From positions 1 through 64,000 of the forward strand of contig JANXCH010000002.1 in assembly GCA_025060295.1 (NCBI GenBank): a stretch of DNA of 64,000 nt. Direction: 5' to 3'. Below the pieces are notes generated by a model that had not been told where the DNA came from, ran no database searches, and worked only from the letters and a program-made list of their open reading frames with translations. Source of the stretch: Dehalococcoidia bacterium. Its GTDB lineage: Bacteria; Chloroflexota; Dehalococcoidia; Lucifugimonadales; HRBIN23. Every line of letters starts with the position of its first letter. Within the stretch, counting starts at the first letter, position 1. Below are positions 24,617-31,990 of the stretch, piece after piece. Position numbers and translations under genes: made by a program.

Positions 24617-25774
24617 TTAGAGCAGGGCCATGTTGTTGCTATGCACCACCTCCTGCCCGTAAGTATAGCCCAGGAGGGAGGCGATGCGGTCGGAGCGCTT
24701 GCCCTGGATGCGGCGCAGGTCGGGGGCGCTGTAGTTGGCGATGCCTACCGCCACCCGCTTCCCATCGGGGCCCAGGATGGAGATGACCTCCCCCCGGGCG
24801 AAGTCGCCCCGCACCTCAATAACCCCCACGGGGAGCAGGCTCTTATGCTGGCGCAGGGCTTCTACGGCTCCTGCGTCTATCACCACGGCGTCCTTGGGGG
24901 AGCAGGCTCCCAAGAGCCAGCGCTGCCGACTCTCCCGGTGGTCCACCCGCGGGGGGAAGAAGGTGCCGATGCTCTCCCCTTCGGCCAGGCGCACTAACAC
25001 CTCAGGCTCTTGGCCGTGGCAGATCACCACCCCCGTGCCGGCGGCGGTGCACAGGCGGGCCGCCTCCAGTTTGGTTACCATGCCCCCCCGCCCGCGACCC
25101 GAGGCGGAGCCCCCTGCCATAGCCAGAACCTCCTCGTCGATGTCCTCCACGCGGGGGATGAGGCGCGCATCGGGATGCAGGTGGGGATCGGCGGTGAACA
25201 GCCCTGGCACATCCGACAGGAGCACCAGCAGGTCGGCGTCCACGATGGTGGCTACCAAAGCCGACAGAGTATCGTTATCCCCGAACACCTCCCCCTCGAG
25301 TTCCTCCACCGCCACCACATCGTTCTCGTTGAGGATGGGCACCACCCGCAGATCCAGCAAGGCCAGCAGGGTGTTGCGAATGTTCAGGTAACTGAGGCGG
25401 TCGGTGGTGTCGCGGCGGGTGAGCAGGGCCTGGGCGACGGTGATGCCCTCCCAGGCGAACAGCTGCTCCCAGGCGTGCATCAGTTTGCTCTGACCCACGG
25501 CCGCCAGCACCTGGCGAAAGGGGGTATCCCGACGCTTGGCGTCGGTAATGCCCAAGGCGTGCCGGCCGGCGGCCACCGCCCCCGAGGAGACCAGGAGCAC
25601 CTGCGCCCCCCGACGGTGCAGACGCCCAATCTGGCTCACCAGGGAGGCCATCACGCCGAGGTTGAGGCGCTCTGTCCCGCCGGTGAGAAGGGTGGTGCCT
25701 GCCTTGGCCACGATGCGCCGGTAGCGCAGGGGCCGCGTCTGGGGGACGGGAGAGGGATTGGGTTGCCCTTCCAT
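24617..25774 (-). CDS. proB: Glutamate 5-kinase
   Basis: 385 residues, full-length with an amino acid kinase domain (about 18-270) and a C-terminal PUA domain (about 295-380). It phosphorylates glutamate with ATP, the first step of proline synthesis, and is normally feedback-inhibited by proline. Landmarks: RRIVAKAGTTLLTGG, VLLVSSGAVAAGRHALG, PILNENDVVAVEE, FGDNDTLSALVA and GGMVTKLEAA. It is the first gene of the proB-coil-protease-proA-SDR series. The ATG is 2 nt after a hairpin that holds the only AGGA-type ribosome site in its loop. Confidence 0.97.
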   Translation of the reverse strand: MEGQPNPSPVPQTRPLRYRRIVAKAGTTLLTGGTERLNLGVMASLVSQIGRLHRRGAQVLLVSSGAVAAGRHALGITDAKRRDTPFRQVLAAVGQSKLMHAWEQLFAWEGITVAQALLTRRDTTDRLSYLNIRNTLLALLDLRVVPILNENDVVAVEELEGEVFGDNDTLSALVATIVDADLLVLLSDVPGLFTADPHLHPDARLIPRVEDIDEEVLAMAGGSASGRGRGGMVTKLEAARLCTAAGTGVVICHGQEPEVLVRLAEGESIGTFFPPRVDHRESRQRWLLGACSPKDAVVIDAGAVEALRQHKSLLPVGVIEVRGDFARGEVISILGPDGKRVAVGIANYSAPDLRRIQGKRSDRIASLLGYTYGQEVVHSNNMALL

Positions 25775-25776
25775 CT

Positions 25777-25801
25777 GGCAGAGTCCTGTAGGGCCTCTGC
25801 C
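25777..25801 (-). promoter_or_regulatory. Hairpin at the proB start, with ribosome site in the loop
   Basis: A 7-bp perfect stem (minus strand GGCAGAG and CTCTGCC) with an 11-nt loop containing AGGA, ending 2 nt before the proB ATG. A TATCAT -10 box (25805-25810) lies just upstream, so the mRNA would begin at or in the stem. Confidence 0.45.
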
Positions 25802-25854
25802 TCTATGATACCAGGGCTACGAAAGGCGATAAGGAAGGCGCTTCGGTGTCTCTC

Positions 25855-27732
25855 CTACACCGAACACTCCCCCTCGCCCCGCTCCACCTTGAACAGGGTG
25901 GTGCGAGCCCAGTCCATATACAGGTCTACCGTGCGGTCGCTGAGCGGGGGGATGTCCTTGAAGGCGGTGGCCACCTCTTCCAAGGGTTTGAGGCCAATTC
26001 TGGCTACAAACTGGGGGAACTCCTCCCCTTCCAGGCGCTTCTCCTTGTAGAAGGCCAGCAACGCACGCATAAATTCGGGGACGCGCTTGGCGGGGATTTT
26101 GACCCCCGGCAGGCGTTGCCCAAAGCGGGTGCCTTCAATGTCGGCTCCCCCGTACACACCTCCCAAGAACACCTCATAGGCGGGCACCTGCTCCCCCCCG
26201 GGCCCTTTCATGGCTGCGCCGTGCAGGCCAATGGAAGCGATGTGGTGCTGGGCGCACCCGTTGGGGCACCCGCTGATTTTGATGTGCAGCTTCTGTATGA
26301 GGGGGTCCTCCAAGAGCCCGTTGCTCGAGGCGAAGGTCTCCCGCAGGGCCTTGGCCACTCCCATGGCCGAGGTGATGCCCAGTTTACAACTGTCGGTGGC
26401 GGGGCAGGCCACCACATCGGTGATGGTGTTAACGCCCGGCTCTGCCAGGTTGATCTCCTTCAAGGCCTTCCACACGGCATACAAGGAGCCCTCTGGCACC
26501 CAGCGCAAAGCCAGGTTCTGCTCCTGGGTTACGCGCGCCCGCCCCCCGGTATACCGGCGCACGATGTCCGCCAGGACGGGGAACTGGGGGGCATAGATAT
26601 CTCCCAGGGGGATCTTGACGAAGGCCACATAGTAGCCCTTCTGCCTCTGCTCCAGGGTGTTGGTGCGTTTCCACTCTTGGAAGGCGGGGTCATCGGCTCC
26701 GTCCGCCTTGCCTGTGGGGGGTGGGGGAGGCGTTTCTCGATACAACTCCTCCACATCCATCAGGGGTGTGGGGTCAATGGGGCCGATGCTCTTGAGTTCC
26801 TCCTCCACCAACCCGCGGAAGGCATCTATCCCGATACGGTCTAGGAGTACCTTGATGCGGGCCATCATGCGGTTCTTGCGCAGGATGTCTGCCTTGTTGA
26901 AGACGGTCCATACCGCCAGGGCCACCCGCAGGTAATCCTCCACCGGGACGAAGTCGTAGAGGGGCTTAGCCAGACGGGGGAAGATGGAGGTGCCACCCCC
27001 CACATACACCTTGAACCCCTTGCGGAGGGTGCCGTTCTCCGGGCGCACCTGGGCCACAAAGGAGAGGTCGTGGATGAGGGAGGCCACGGCGTCGTGGTCG
27101 GGGCAGCCGCTGAAGGAGGTCTTGAACTTGCGGGGGAAGTCCTGGGTGATGGGGTGGCGCACGCCGAAGCGCACGTAGGCCACCAGGTAGGGGGTGGGGT
27201 CAAAGAGTTCGTCCGGGCAGACCCCTGCCAACGGCGGCCCCACCACGTTGCGCACCGTGTTCCCGCACGCCTCCCGTGAGGTCAATCCCCCCTTCCCCAG
27301 GATGCGCATAATCTCGGGCGTCTGCTCCAGGGGGATGTGGTGGAACTGCATGTTCTCCCGGGTGGTGAAGTGGCCCTTCTGGAGGGGGGCGAAGCGCTGG
27401 GCCACCTCTCCCAGGGCCTCCAGGGCCTCGGGGGTGAGGATGCCCCCGGGGATTTTCACCCGGAACATCTGGCGGTTGGGCTGGCGCTGGCCGTAGACCC
27501 CCTGGCGCAGGCGGAAGCGCATGAAGGTGGCCTCGTCCACCTGCCCCGCCCGAAACTTGGCCACCGCCTCCTCAAAGCGCTCCACCTCCTCCTCCATATA
27601 GGGGATGACGGCCTTTTTGGTATGGCGGGCCAGTTCCAGGCTGCGCTGGTAGACCTCCTCCTGGGGGGGACCAGCCAGGGCGGCTATGCCGGCTGGTGTA
27701 GCCTCGACGGAGCATCCGCACACCTTGCACAT
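25855..27732 (-). CDS. Ferredoxin-type sulfite reductase (siroheme and 4Fe-4S)
   Basis: 625 residues with the two repeated halves of the nitrite/sulfite reductase family. The siroheme-4Fe-4S ligands are C-x5-C at 443 and 449 and C-x3-C at 489 and 493. The N-terminus MCKVCGC is a small cysteine cluster before the first half. The enzyme performs a six-electron reduction. Sequence alone leaves sulfite or nitrite open; the two upstream siroheme genes fit both, while the polycysteine attenuator ahead of the operon argues for sulfite and cysteine synthesis (inference). Last gene of the operon, 17 nt after the methyltransferase. Confidence 0.88.
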   Translation of the reverse strand: MCKVCGCSVEATPAGIAALAGPPQEEVYQRSLELARHTKKAVIPYMEEEVERFEEAVAKFRAGQVDEATFMRFRLRQGVYGQRQPNRQMFRVKIPGGILTPEALEALGEVAQRFAPLQKGHFTTRENMQFHHIPLEQTPEIMRILGKGGLTSREACGNTVRNVVGPPLAGVCPDELFDPTPYLVAYVRFGVRHPITQDFPRKFKTSFSGCPDHDAVASLIHDLSFVAQVRPENGTLRKGFKVYVGGGTSIFPRLAKPLYDFVPVEDYLRVALAVWTVFNKADILRKNRMMARIKVLLDRIGIDAFRGLVEEELKSIGPIDPTPLMDVEELYRETPPPPPTGKADGADDPAFQEWKRTNTLEQRQKGYYVAFVKIPLGDIYAPQFPVLADIVRRYTGGRARVTQEQNLALRWVPEGSLYAVWKALKEINLAEPGVNTITDVVACPATDSCKLGITSAMGVAKALRETFASSNGLLEDPLIQKLHIKISGCPNGCAQHHIASIGLHGAAMKGPGGEQVPAYEVFLGGVYGGADIEGTRFGQRLPGVKIPAKRVPEFMRALLAFYKEKRLEGEEFPQFVARIGLKPLEEVATAFKDIPPLSDRTVDLYMDWARTTLFKVERGEGECSV

Positions 27733-27749
27733 GGTGCACCTCCGTTGCG

Positions 27750-28547
27750 TTAGATGTGGGGGGCGCTGCTCCCTATGGGCAGGAGGCTCGCGCTCCTTGT
27801 GGGCGGGGGGTTGCCGATGCCCGAGCGCTTTTCGGCCCAGGCGATGCGCTCCCGCAGGCGCACCACCTCCCCCACCACCATCACGGCGGGGGCCTGGAGG
27901 CTGGCGTTACGGGCCGTCTGTATCGCCTGGCCCAGGGTGGTGACCAGTGTCCTCTGGGAGGGGAGGGTGCCCTGCTCAATGAAGGCTACTGGTGTCCCCT
28001 CTGTCCAACCCTGGTGGCGCAGGCGCTCCACCACTTGGGACAGCGCCCCCACAGGCATCAGCACGACGACTGTTTCCTGCTGTGGAGGCAGGGTAGTGCC
28101 TGCCCCATGCCCGGCGATAATCCGCAGGCCGGCGGCGTAGCGCCTATCGGTAACGGGGATGCCGGCATAGGCGGGGACGGCGATGGCGGAGGAGACGCCC
28201 GGCACCACCTCAAAGGGGATGCCCGCAGCGGCCAAGGCCTCGGCCTCCTCGCCTCCCCTTCCGAACACAAAGGGGTCGCCCCCCTTCAAGCGTACCACCC
28301 GTTTCCCCCGGCGGGCGTAGCCTACCAGCAGGGCGTTGATAACCTCTTGGGGGTAGGTGTGGTGGCCGGGCTCTTTCCCCACGGGCACCTTCTCGGCAGC
28401 GGGCGGGGCCTCGGCCACCAGGTCGGGATGTACCAGGCGGTCGTACACCACCACCTCCGCCGTGCGCAGGAGGCGTAGACCCTTGACGGTTATCAAGCCC
28501 GGGTCGCCCGGCCCCGCTCCCACTATGTAGACCGTCCCCAGCCTCAT
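27750..28547 (-). CDS. cobA: Uroporphyrinogen-III C-methyltransferase
   Basis: 265 residues. It transfers two methyl groups from SAM to uroporphyrinogen III to give precorrin-2, the precursor of siroheme and B12. Visible motifs are VGAGPGDPGLITVKG at residues 9-23, RLKGGDPFVFGRGGEEA near 90-106, VPGVSSAIAVPAYAGIPVT and FIEQGTLPSQRT. The start was placed at the ATG overlapping the upstream stop (ATGA); the longer open frame upstream lies inside the previous gene. A 30-residue Pro/Ser tail follows the family domain. It supplies precorrin-2 to the neighbouring dehydrogenase. Confidence 0.95.
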   Translation of the reverse strand: MRLGTVYIVGAGPGDPGLITVKGLRLLRTAEVVVYDRLVHPDLVAEAPPAAEKVPVGKEPGHHTYPQEVINALLVGYARRGKRVVRLKGGDPFVFGRGGEEAEALAAAGIPFEVVPGVSSAIAVPAYAGIPVTDRRYAAGLRIIAGHGAGTTLPPQQETVVVLMPVGALSQVVERLRHQGWTEGTPVAFIEQGTLPSQRTLVTTLGQAIQTARNASLQAPAVMVVGEVVRLRERIAWAEKRSGIGNPPPTRSASLLPIGSSAPHI

Positions 28548-29281
28548 ATCTTCTCTCCCTCCTGGGAAAGGGGGTGTGTGCCCGTCGCGGTCAAACGGGT
28601 CAGCAAGTGCTCCCACAGGCCCTCCCAGTCGTGGGCCGACAGCAGGCGTTGGGTCTCCGGACTGTGGAGGGCCTCCTGCCAGGCTTGGGGGGAGGGGTGT
28701 ATCCCCCGACGGCGCACCTCCCGCCGCAGCAGGGCCACCATGTCCAGCAAAGTTCCCCACTCTTCGGGGAGCAGGTGCTCCAGGCGCTCTCGAATGAAGC
28801 GCGCCAGCGCCGGGGAGAGGCCGTTGGTGGAGATGGCGATGGTCAACGCCCCCCGCTGGACAATGGCGGGGGCGATCCAGGTGCACAGGTGGGGTGTGTC
28901 CACCACATTCAGGAGCACACCTTCCCTTTGGGCCTCCTGGGCGATGCGGCGGGAGAGGGGGTAGTCGGCGGTAGTGGCAGAGATGGCCAAGAAGGCCCCG
29001 CGCAGGTCGCCCTCCTGGTAGGGGCGTTGATGGAGGGTGATGTGCCCCGCCTCGGCCAGAGCCACCAGTCCCGAGGTCGGATGGGGGGTGAGCACCGTAA
29101 CCTGGGCACCCGCCTCCCGCAAGGCGCGCACTTTACGCTCCACCTCTTCCCCCGTGCCGATGACCACACATCGCCGTCCTTGCAGGTTCAGGAACACGGG
29201 GAAGTAGGCGATGTGGGCTGGAGAGGGGGGTAGTTTCCCCCGCTCCCATCGTGTCTGCTCCTGTGTCTCCTGGTGTGCCAC
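28544..29281 (-). CDS. Precorrin-2 dehydrogenase / sirohydrochlorin ferrochelatase (CysG N-terminal type)
   Basis: 245 residues. The protein converts precorrin-2 to sirohydrochlorin with NAD and may insert iron to form siroheme. Landmarks are YFPVFLNLQGRRCVVIGTGEEVERKV (Rossmann motif with GTG instead of the usual GGG), LSATT-like AISATTADYPLS and VVDTPHLCTWIAPAIVQRGALTIAISTNGLSPALAR. It is a stand-alone CysG N-half, with the methyltransferase half encoded next. GTG start with GGGGAG 6 nt upstream. It is the first structural gene behind the attenuator. Confidence 0.9.
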   Translation of the reverse strand: MAHQETQEQTRWERGKLPPSPAHIAYFPVFLNLQGRRCVVIGTGEEVERKVRALREAGAQVTVLTPHPTSGLVALAEAGHITLHQRPYQEGDLRGAFLAISATTADYPLSRRIAQEAQREGVLLNVVDTPHLCTWIAPAIVQRGALTIAISTNGLSPALARFIRERLEHLLPEEWGTLLDMVALLRREVRRRGIHPSPQAWQEALHSPETQRLLSAHDWEGLWEHLLTRLTATGTHPLSQEGEKI

Positions 29282-29305
29282 GGTGGGCTCCCCACAAAAA
29301 AGATT

Positions 29306-29369
29306 GCGCCCCGCTCTGCCACAAACGCCGAGCGGGGCGCAGCGCTGGTCTTCCCTATGCGCTGGCCCC
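29306..29369 (-). promoter_or_regulatory. trp-type attenuator: mutually exclusive antiterminator and terminator
   Basis: On the minus strand the antiterminator pairs 29369-29359 (GGGGCCAGCGC) with 29345-29334 (GCGCTGCGCCCC): eleven pairs with one bulged C. The terminator pairs 29340-29330 (GCGCCCCGCTC) with 29316-29306 (GAGCGGGGCGC), eleven perfect pairs, then AATC and six U. The two helices share 29340-29334 and cannot coexist. The 5' arm of the antiterminator starts at the last base of the leader ORF stop codon, so a ribosome finishing the leader would cover it and favour termination. A short alternative GCCC/GGGC hairpin between leader and 5' arm would act as protector when there is no translation. 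Confidence 0.7.
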
Positions 29370-29416
29370 TATGGAGGGCAACAACACCCTGCAATTCCCG
29401 AAAAGCGTGTCAGCAT
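29369..29416 (-). CDS. Polycysteine leader peptide (15 aa), predicted cysteine sensor
   Basis: ATG to TAG open frame encoding MLTRFSGIAGCCCPP, with three adjacent cysteine codons (TGT TGT TGC) at positions 11-13. The ATG lies 10 nt after the -10 box, so the mRNA is nearly leaderless; a weak AAAGAG is the only ribosome-site candidate. When cysteinyl-tRNA is short a ribosome should stall on the Cys run, leaving the antiterminator arm free; when cysteine is ample it reaches the stop and blocks it. Leaderless polycysteine ORFs controlling cysteine genes are known in mycobacteria. The downstream siroheme and sulfite reductase genes fit this signal. Confidence 0.65.
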   Translation of the reverse strand: MLTRFSGIAGCCCPP

Positions 29417-29425
29417 ATCAACTAC

Positions 29426-29454
29426 TCTTTACCAGCCCCCACAGGAGCTGTCAA
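29426..29454 (-). promoter_or_regulatory. Promoter of the siroheme/sulfite reductase operon
   Basis: Minus strand TTGACA, 17-nt spacer, TAAAGA. The predicted transcription start at about 29419 is 3 nt before the leader ATG, and the leader to the first gene is about 138 nt. Confidence 0.6.
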
Positions 29455-29722
29455 TAGCCCGCAGTCATAGGAAAACGCCTCTCAAAGGGCTGATGTAGGT
29501 TGTTATCAGCGGAAACGGGGCTATAAAAACGCCTATCGTCGCCACAATAAGTTTGTGTGGAGTATCCTGGAAGACAGGCATGGGCAATGCCTATCCCCGT
29601 AGGCCCATCCCCACAGCCCCCCAGGAGGGCACCGCCACACCCAACACCCCTCCAAAGGTTACCCGGGTCATCTGCATACTACACAGCAATGTCTCCTAAG
29701 CTGAGCGGAGCAGGACACCATC

Positions 29723-30985
29723 TTATACAAAGCCCCGCAACTGGATAGCCCGCGCCACACGGCTCACCCCGATGATATAGGCCGCCTCCCGCAGAGAGAC
29801 ACCGTGAAGGCGCGACGCCTCCACAACGGCACGCGTGGCGCGGGTCATCACCTTATACAGTTCCAGGTTGACCTGATCCTCGTCCCAGCGGAACTGCTGG
29901 ATGTTCTGCGTCCACTCAAAGTAGGAGACCACCACGCCCCCGGCATTCACCAGGATGTCGGGAAGGATGATGGCTCCCCTCTCCCGCAGGATAATATCGG
30001 CTCGGGGGGTAAGGGGGTGGTTGGCTGCCTCCACGATGATGCGGGCCTTAATGCGGGAGGCGTTGCCCTCGTGAATCACATGCTCAATGGCGGCAGGAAT
30101 CAGGATGTCGCAGGGGAGTTCCAGGAAGGTCTGGTTATCCACCGCCTCGGCCTCGGGGAAGCCCACGACCGATCCCGTTTGGCGGGCGTGCTCCAGGAGA
30201 CGGGGGATGTCTAAGCCGCGGGGGTTATAGACGCCCCCCTGTATATCGGCCACTCCTATCACGGTGCATCCTAAGGAGCCGATGAGGCGGGCCACCCACG
30301 AGCCGACTTGCCCAAAGCCCTGGATAAGCACCGTGGCCCCTCGCAGATTGGAGGAGGTGAGGCGGGCCCACTCCTCCATGCAGTTGACTAACCCCCGCCC
30401 GGGGGCGGCCTCCCGCCCGGCGGAGCCACCCAGTTCCACCGGCTTGCCCGTAACGATGGCGGGGGTATAGCCGTGCAGTTGGCCGTAGGCATCCATCATC
30501 CAGGCCATCACCTGGGCGTTGGTGCCCAGGTCGGGGCCGGGGATGTCCCGATGCACCCCCAGGATGTGGTTAATGCTCTGAATGTAGCGGCGGGTGAGAC
30601 GATTGAGTTCGGCCGTACTCAACTGACTGGGGTCGCAGGCGATGCCCCCCTTGGCCCCGCCGAAGGGCACATCGGCCACGGCCGTTTTCCAGGTCATCAG
30701 AGCGGCCAGAGCGCGCACCTCGTCCAGGTCGGCCTGGGGGTGATAACGCACGCCCCCTTTGTAGGGGCCGCGGGCGGCATTGTGCTGGACGCGGTAGCCT
30801 ACGAACACCTTCACCTGCCCGTTGTCCAGGCGCACCGGCACCTGCACAGTCAGTTCCCGCCAGGGCAAGCGCAGCATGTCACGCAGGCTGCTCTCTAGAC
30901 GCAGGCGTTCGGCCGCCTGGTCAAAGAACCAGCACACCGCCTCGAAGGAGGATGCATCATCGGGAGGGGGAACGGACACGGCCAT
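29723..30985 (-). CDS. gdhA: Glutamate dehydrogenase (Glu/Leu/Phe/Val dehydrogenase family)
   Basis: 420 residues, the normal hexameric GDH length. It interconverts glutamate and 2-oxoglutarate plus ammonia with NAD(P). Landmarks: GPYKGGVRYHP near residues 73-83, catalytic lysine region VPFGGAKGGIACDP near 106-119, DIPGPDLGTN and dinucleotide motif IQGFGQVGSWVARL. The C-terminal GVSLREAAYIIGVSRVARA is typical. Coenzyme preference cannot be read with certainty. A pair of 16-bp direct repeats just upstream could be regulatory. It could supply glutamate for the proline pathway encoded 4 kb away. Confidence 0.95.
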   Translation of the reverse strand: MAVSVPPPDDASSFEAVCWFFDQAAERLRLESSLRDMLRLPWRELTVQVPVRLDNGQVKVFVGYRVQHNAARGPYKGGVRYHPQADLDEVRALAALMTWKTAVADVPFGGAKGGIACDPSQLSTAELNRLTRRYIQSINHILGVHRDIPGPDLGTNAQVMAWMMDAYGQLHGYTPAIVTGKPVELGGSAGREAAPGRGLVNCMEEWARLTSSNLRGATVLIQGFGQVGSWVARLIGSLGCTVIGVADIQGGVYNPRGLDIPRLLEHARQTGSVVGFPEAEAVDNQTFLELPCDILIPAAIEHVIHEGNASRIKARIIVEAANHPLTPRADIILRERGAIILPDILVNAGGVVVSYFEWTQNIQQFRWDEDQVNLELYKVMTRATRAVVEASRLHGVSLREAAYIIGVSRVARAIQLRGFV

Positions 30986-30998
30986 TGCGCTACCCTCT

Positions 30999-31043
30999 GG
31001 GCACGCCCCTCATGCCACACTCCATGCGGGAACGCCCCTCATG
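30999..31043. repeat. Two 16-bp direct repeats upstream of gdhA
   Basis: GGGCACGCCCCTCATG (30999-31014) and GGGAACGCCCCTCATG (31028-31043) differ at one base and are 29 bp apart, nearly three helical turns. They fill the 66-bp gap between the HEAT gene stop and the gdhA start. Confidence 0.6.
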
Positions 31044-31051
31044 GGGGGGGA

Positions 31052-31978
31052 TTATGAGGTGCGGAACTTGTAGGTGAGGGGGTTCTCCTCGGCCCGTAAG
31101 CGCTCCAGGGCCTCCTGGGCCGCCTCCCGCACGGTTTCATCGGACGACTTCACAAGGGTGAGGAGGGTCTTTTTGGCGAGGGTGCCGCCGATGGCCCCCA
31201 AAGCATGAATGGTGGTGAGACGCACCTCTGGGTCGGTGTCTTGGAGGAGGGGGAGCAGGTGCACCACCAGGCTTTCCTCCCCCAGTTCGGCGCACGCCCC
31301 GACCGCCTCTTTACGCATGGCGGGGTCGGTGCTGGAAAGTTCCCTGGTGATGATGGCTTTCCATTGGCCGTCGCCGTTGCGTCCCATGGCGTAGACGGCG
31401 CTGCGGCGGAGGCGGGACTCGGCACTGTCGTAGGCCTGGCGGATAAGGTCGTGGACAATCATGTCGGGGAAGACGGCCAGGGATTCCAGGGCACGGCAGC
31501 GCACCTCCACCTCCTCCCGGGCGTTGCGGAAAGCGGCGACCAGGGCGTCCAGAATGCGCTTGCCTTCGCTGGAGGGAAGTTTATTCTCCGAGGCCATGCT
31601 GGCGAAGGTACCCAACCTCTGGGCGACCGCTGCGCGCACCTCGGAGGAGGTGTCGCACTTCAGGAGGTGCAGCAGGGGTGTAATCAGGGAGCGGTCTTCA
31701 CACTCCCACAGGCCATGCACAGCCTGGGCACGCACCTGGGGGTCGGGGTCCTTCAGGGCTAGACGAAAGAGGGGGGTGAAGTCCATCTCCACCCGCTCTT
31801 CGGCCATGTCGGCAAGGCGCTGGAGGATTTGGCGTCGGCGCTCCAGGGGGATGGTGGGCCACACCCGCTGGATGATCTCCATCTCCTCGGGGGCGAGGCC
31901 CGACAGGCTGGCCAGCACGGTCTGTTTGAGGGGGCGCGAGGGATCGCTGATGTCCGCCAAGTATCGTTCCAGCGTCAT
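31052..31978 (-). CDS. HEAT-repeat protein
   Basis: 308 residues made of helical repeats of about 30 residues: ALKDPDPQVRAQAVHGLWECED, CDTSSEVRAAVAQRLGTFA, EEVEVRCRALESLAVFPD, ESRLRRSAVYAMGRNGDG, TDPAMRKEAVGACAELGEE and TDPEVRLTTIHALGAIGG. HEAT proteins are protein-binding scaffolds without enzymatic activity. The start has GGAGGACGACGT upstream and follows tldE by 12 nt, so it is probably in the tldD-tldE transcript. It may present a substrate to TldD/TldE (inference). Confidence 0.82.
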   Translation of the reverse strand: MTLERYLADISDPSRPLKQTVLASLSGLAPEEMEIIQRVWPTIPLERRRQILQRLADMAEERVEMDFTPLFRLALKDPDPQVRAQAVHGLWECEDRSLITPLLHLLKCDTSSEVRAAVAQRLGTFASMASENKLPSSEGKRILDALVAAFRNAREEVEVRCRALESLAVFPDMIVHDLIRQAYDSAESRLRRSAVYAMGRNGDGQWKAIITRELSSTDPAMRKEAVGACAELGEESLVVHLLPLLQDTDPEVRLTTIHALGAIGGTLAKKTLLTLVKSSDETVREAAQEALERLRAEENPLTYKFRTS

Positions 31979-31990
31979 ACGTCGTCCTCC

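Larger units (their letters stand above)
29282..29722. other. Longest intergenic region: attenuator leader plus an otherwise empty stretch
   Basis: Positions 29282-29454 hold the promoter, polycysteine leader ORF, antiterminator, terminator and ribosome site of the siroheme/sulfite reductase operon. Positions 29455-29722, between the operon promoter and the gdhA stop, are poorer in GC. I see no gene, tRNA or convincing terminator there. A B12-riboswitch box was looked for and not seen. Confidence 0.6.

Noticed and set aside
29370-29722. Cobalamin or SAM riboswitch before the siroheme operon
   Set aside because: No B12 box and no SAM-type core could be found; the leader is too short after the promoter and is explained by a translated attenuator.
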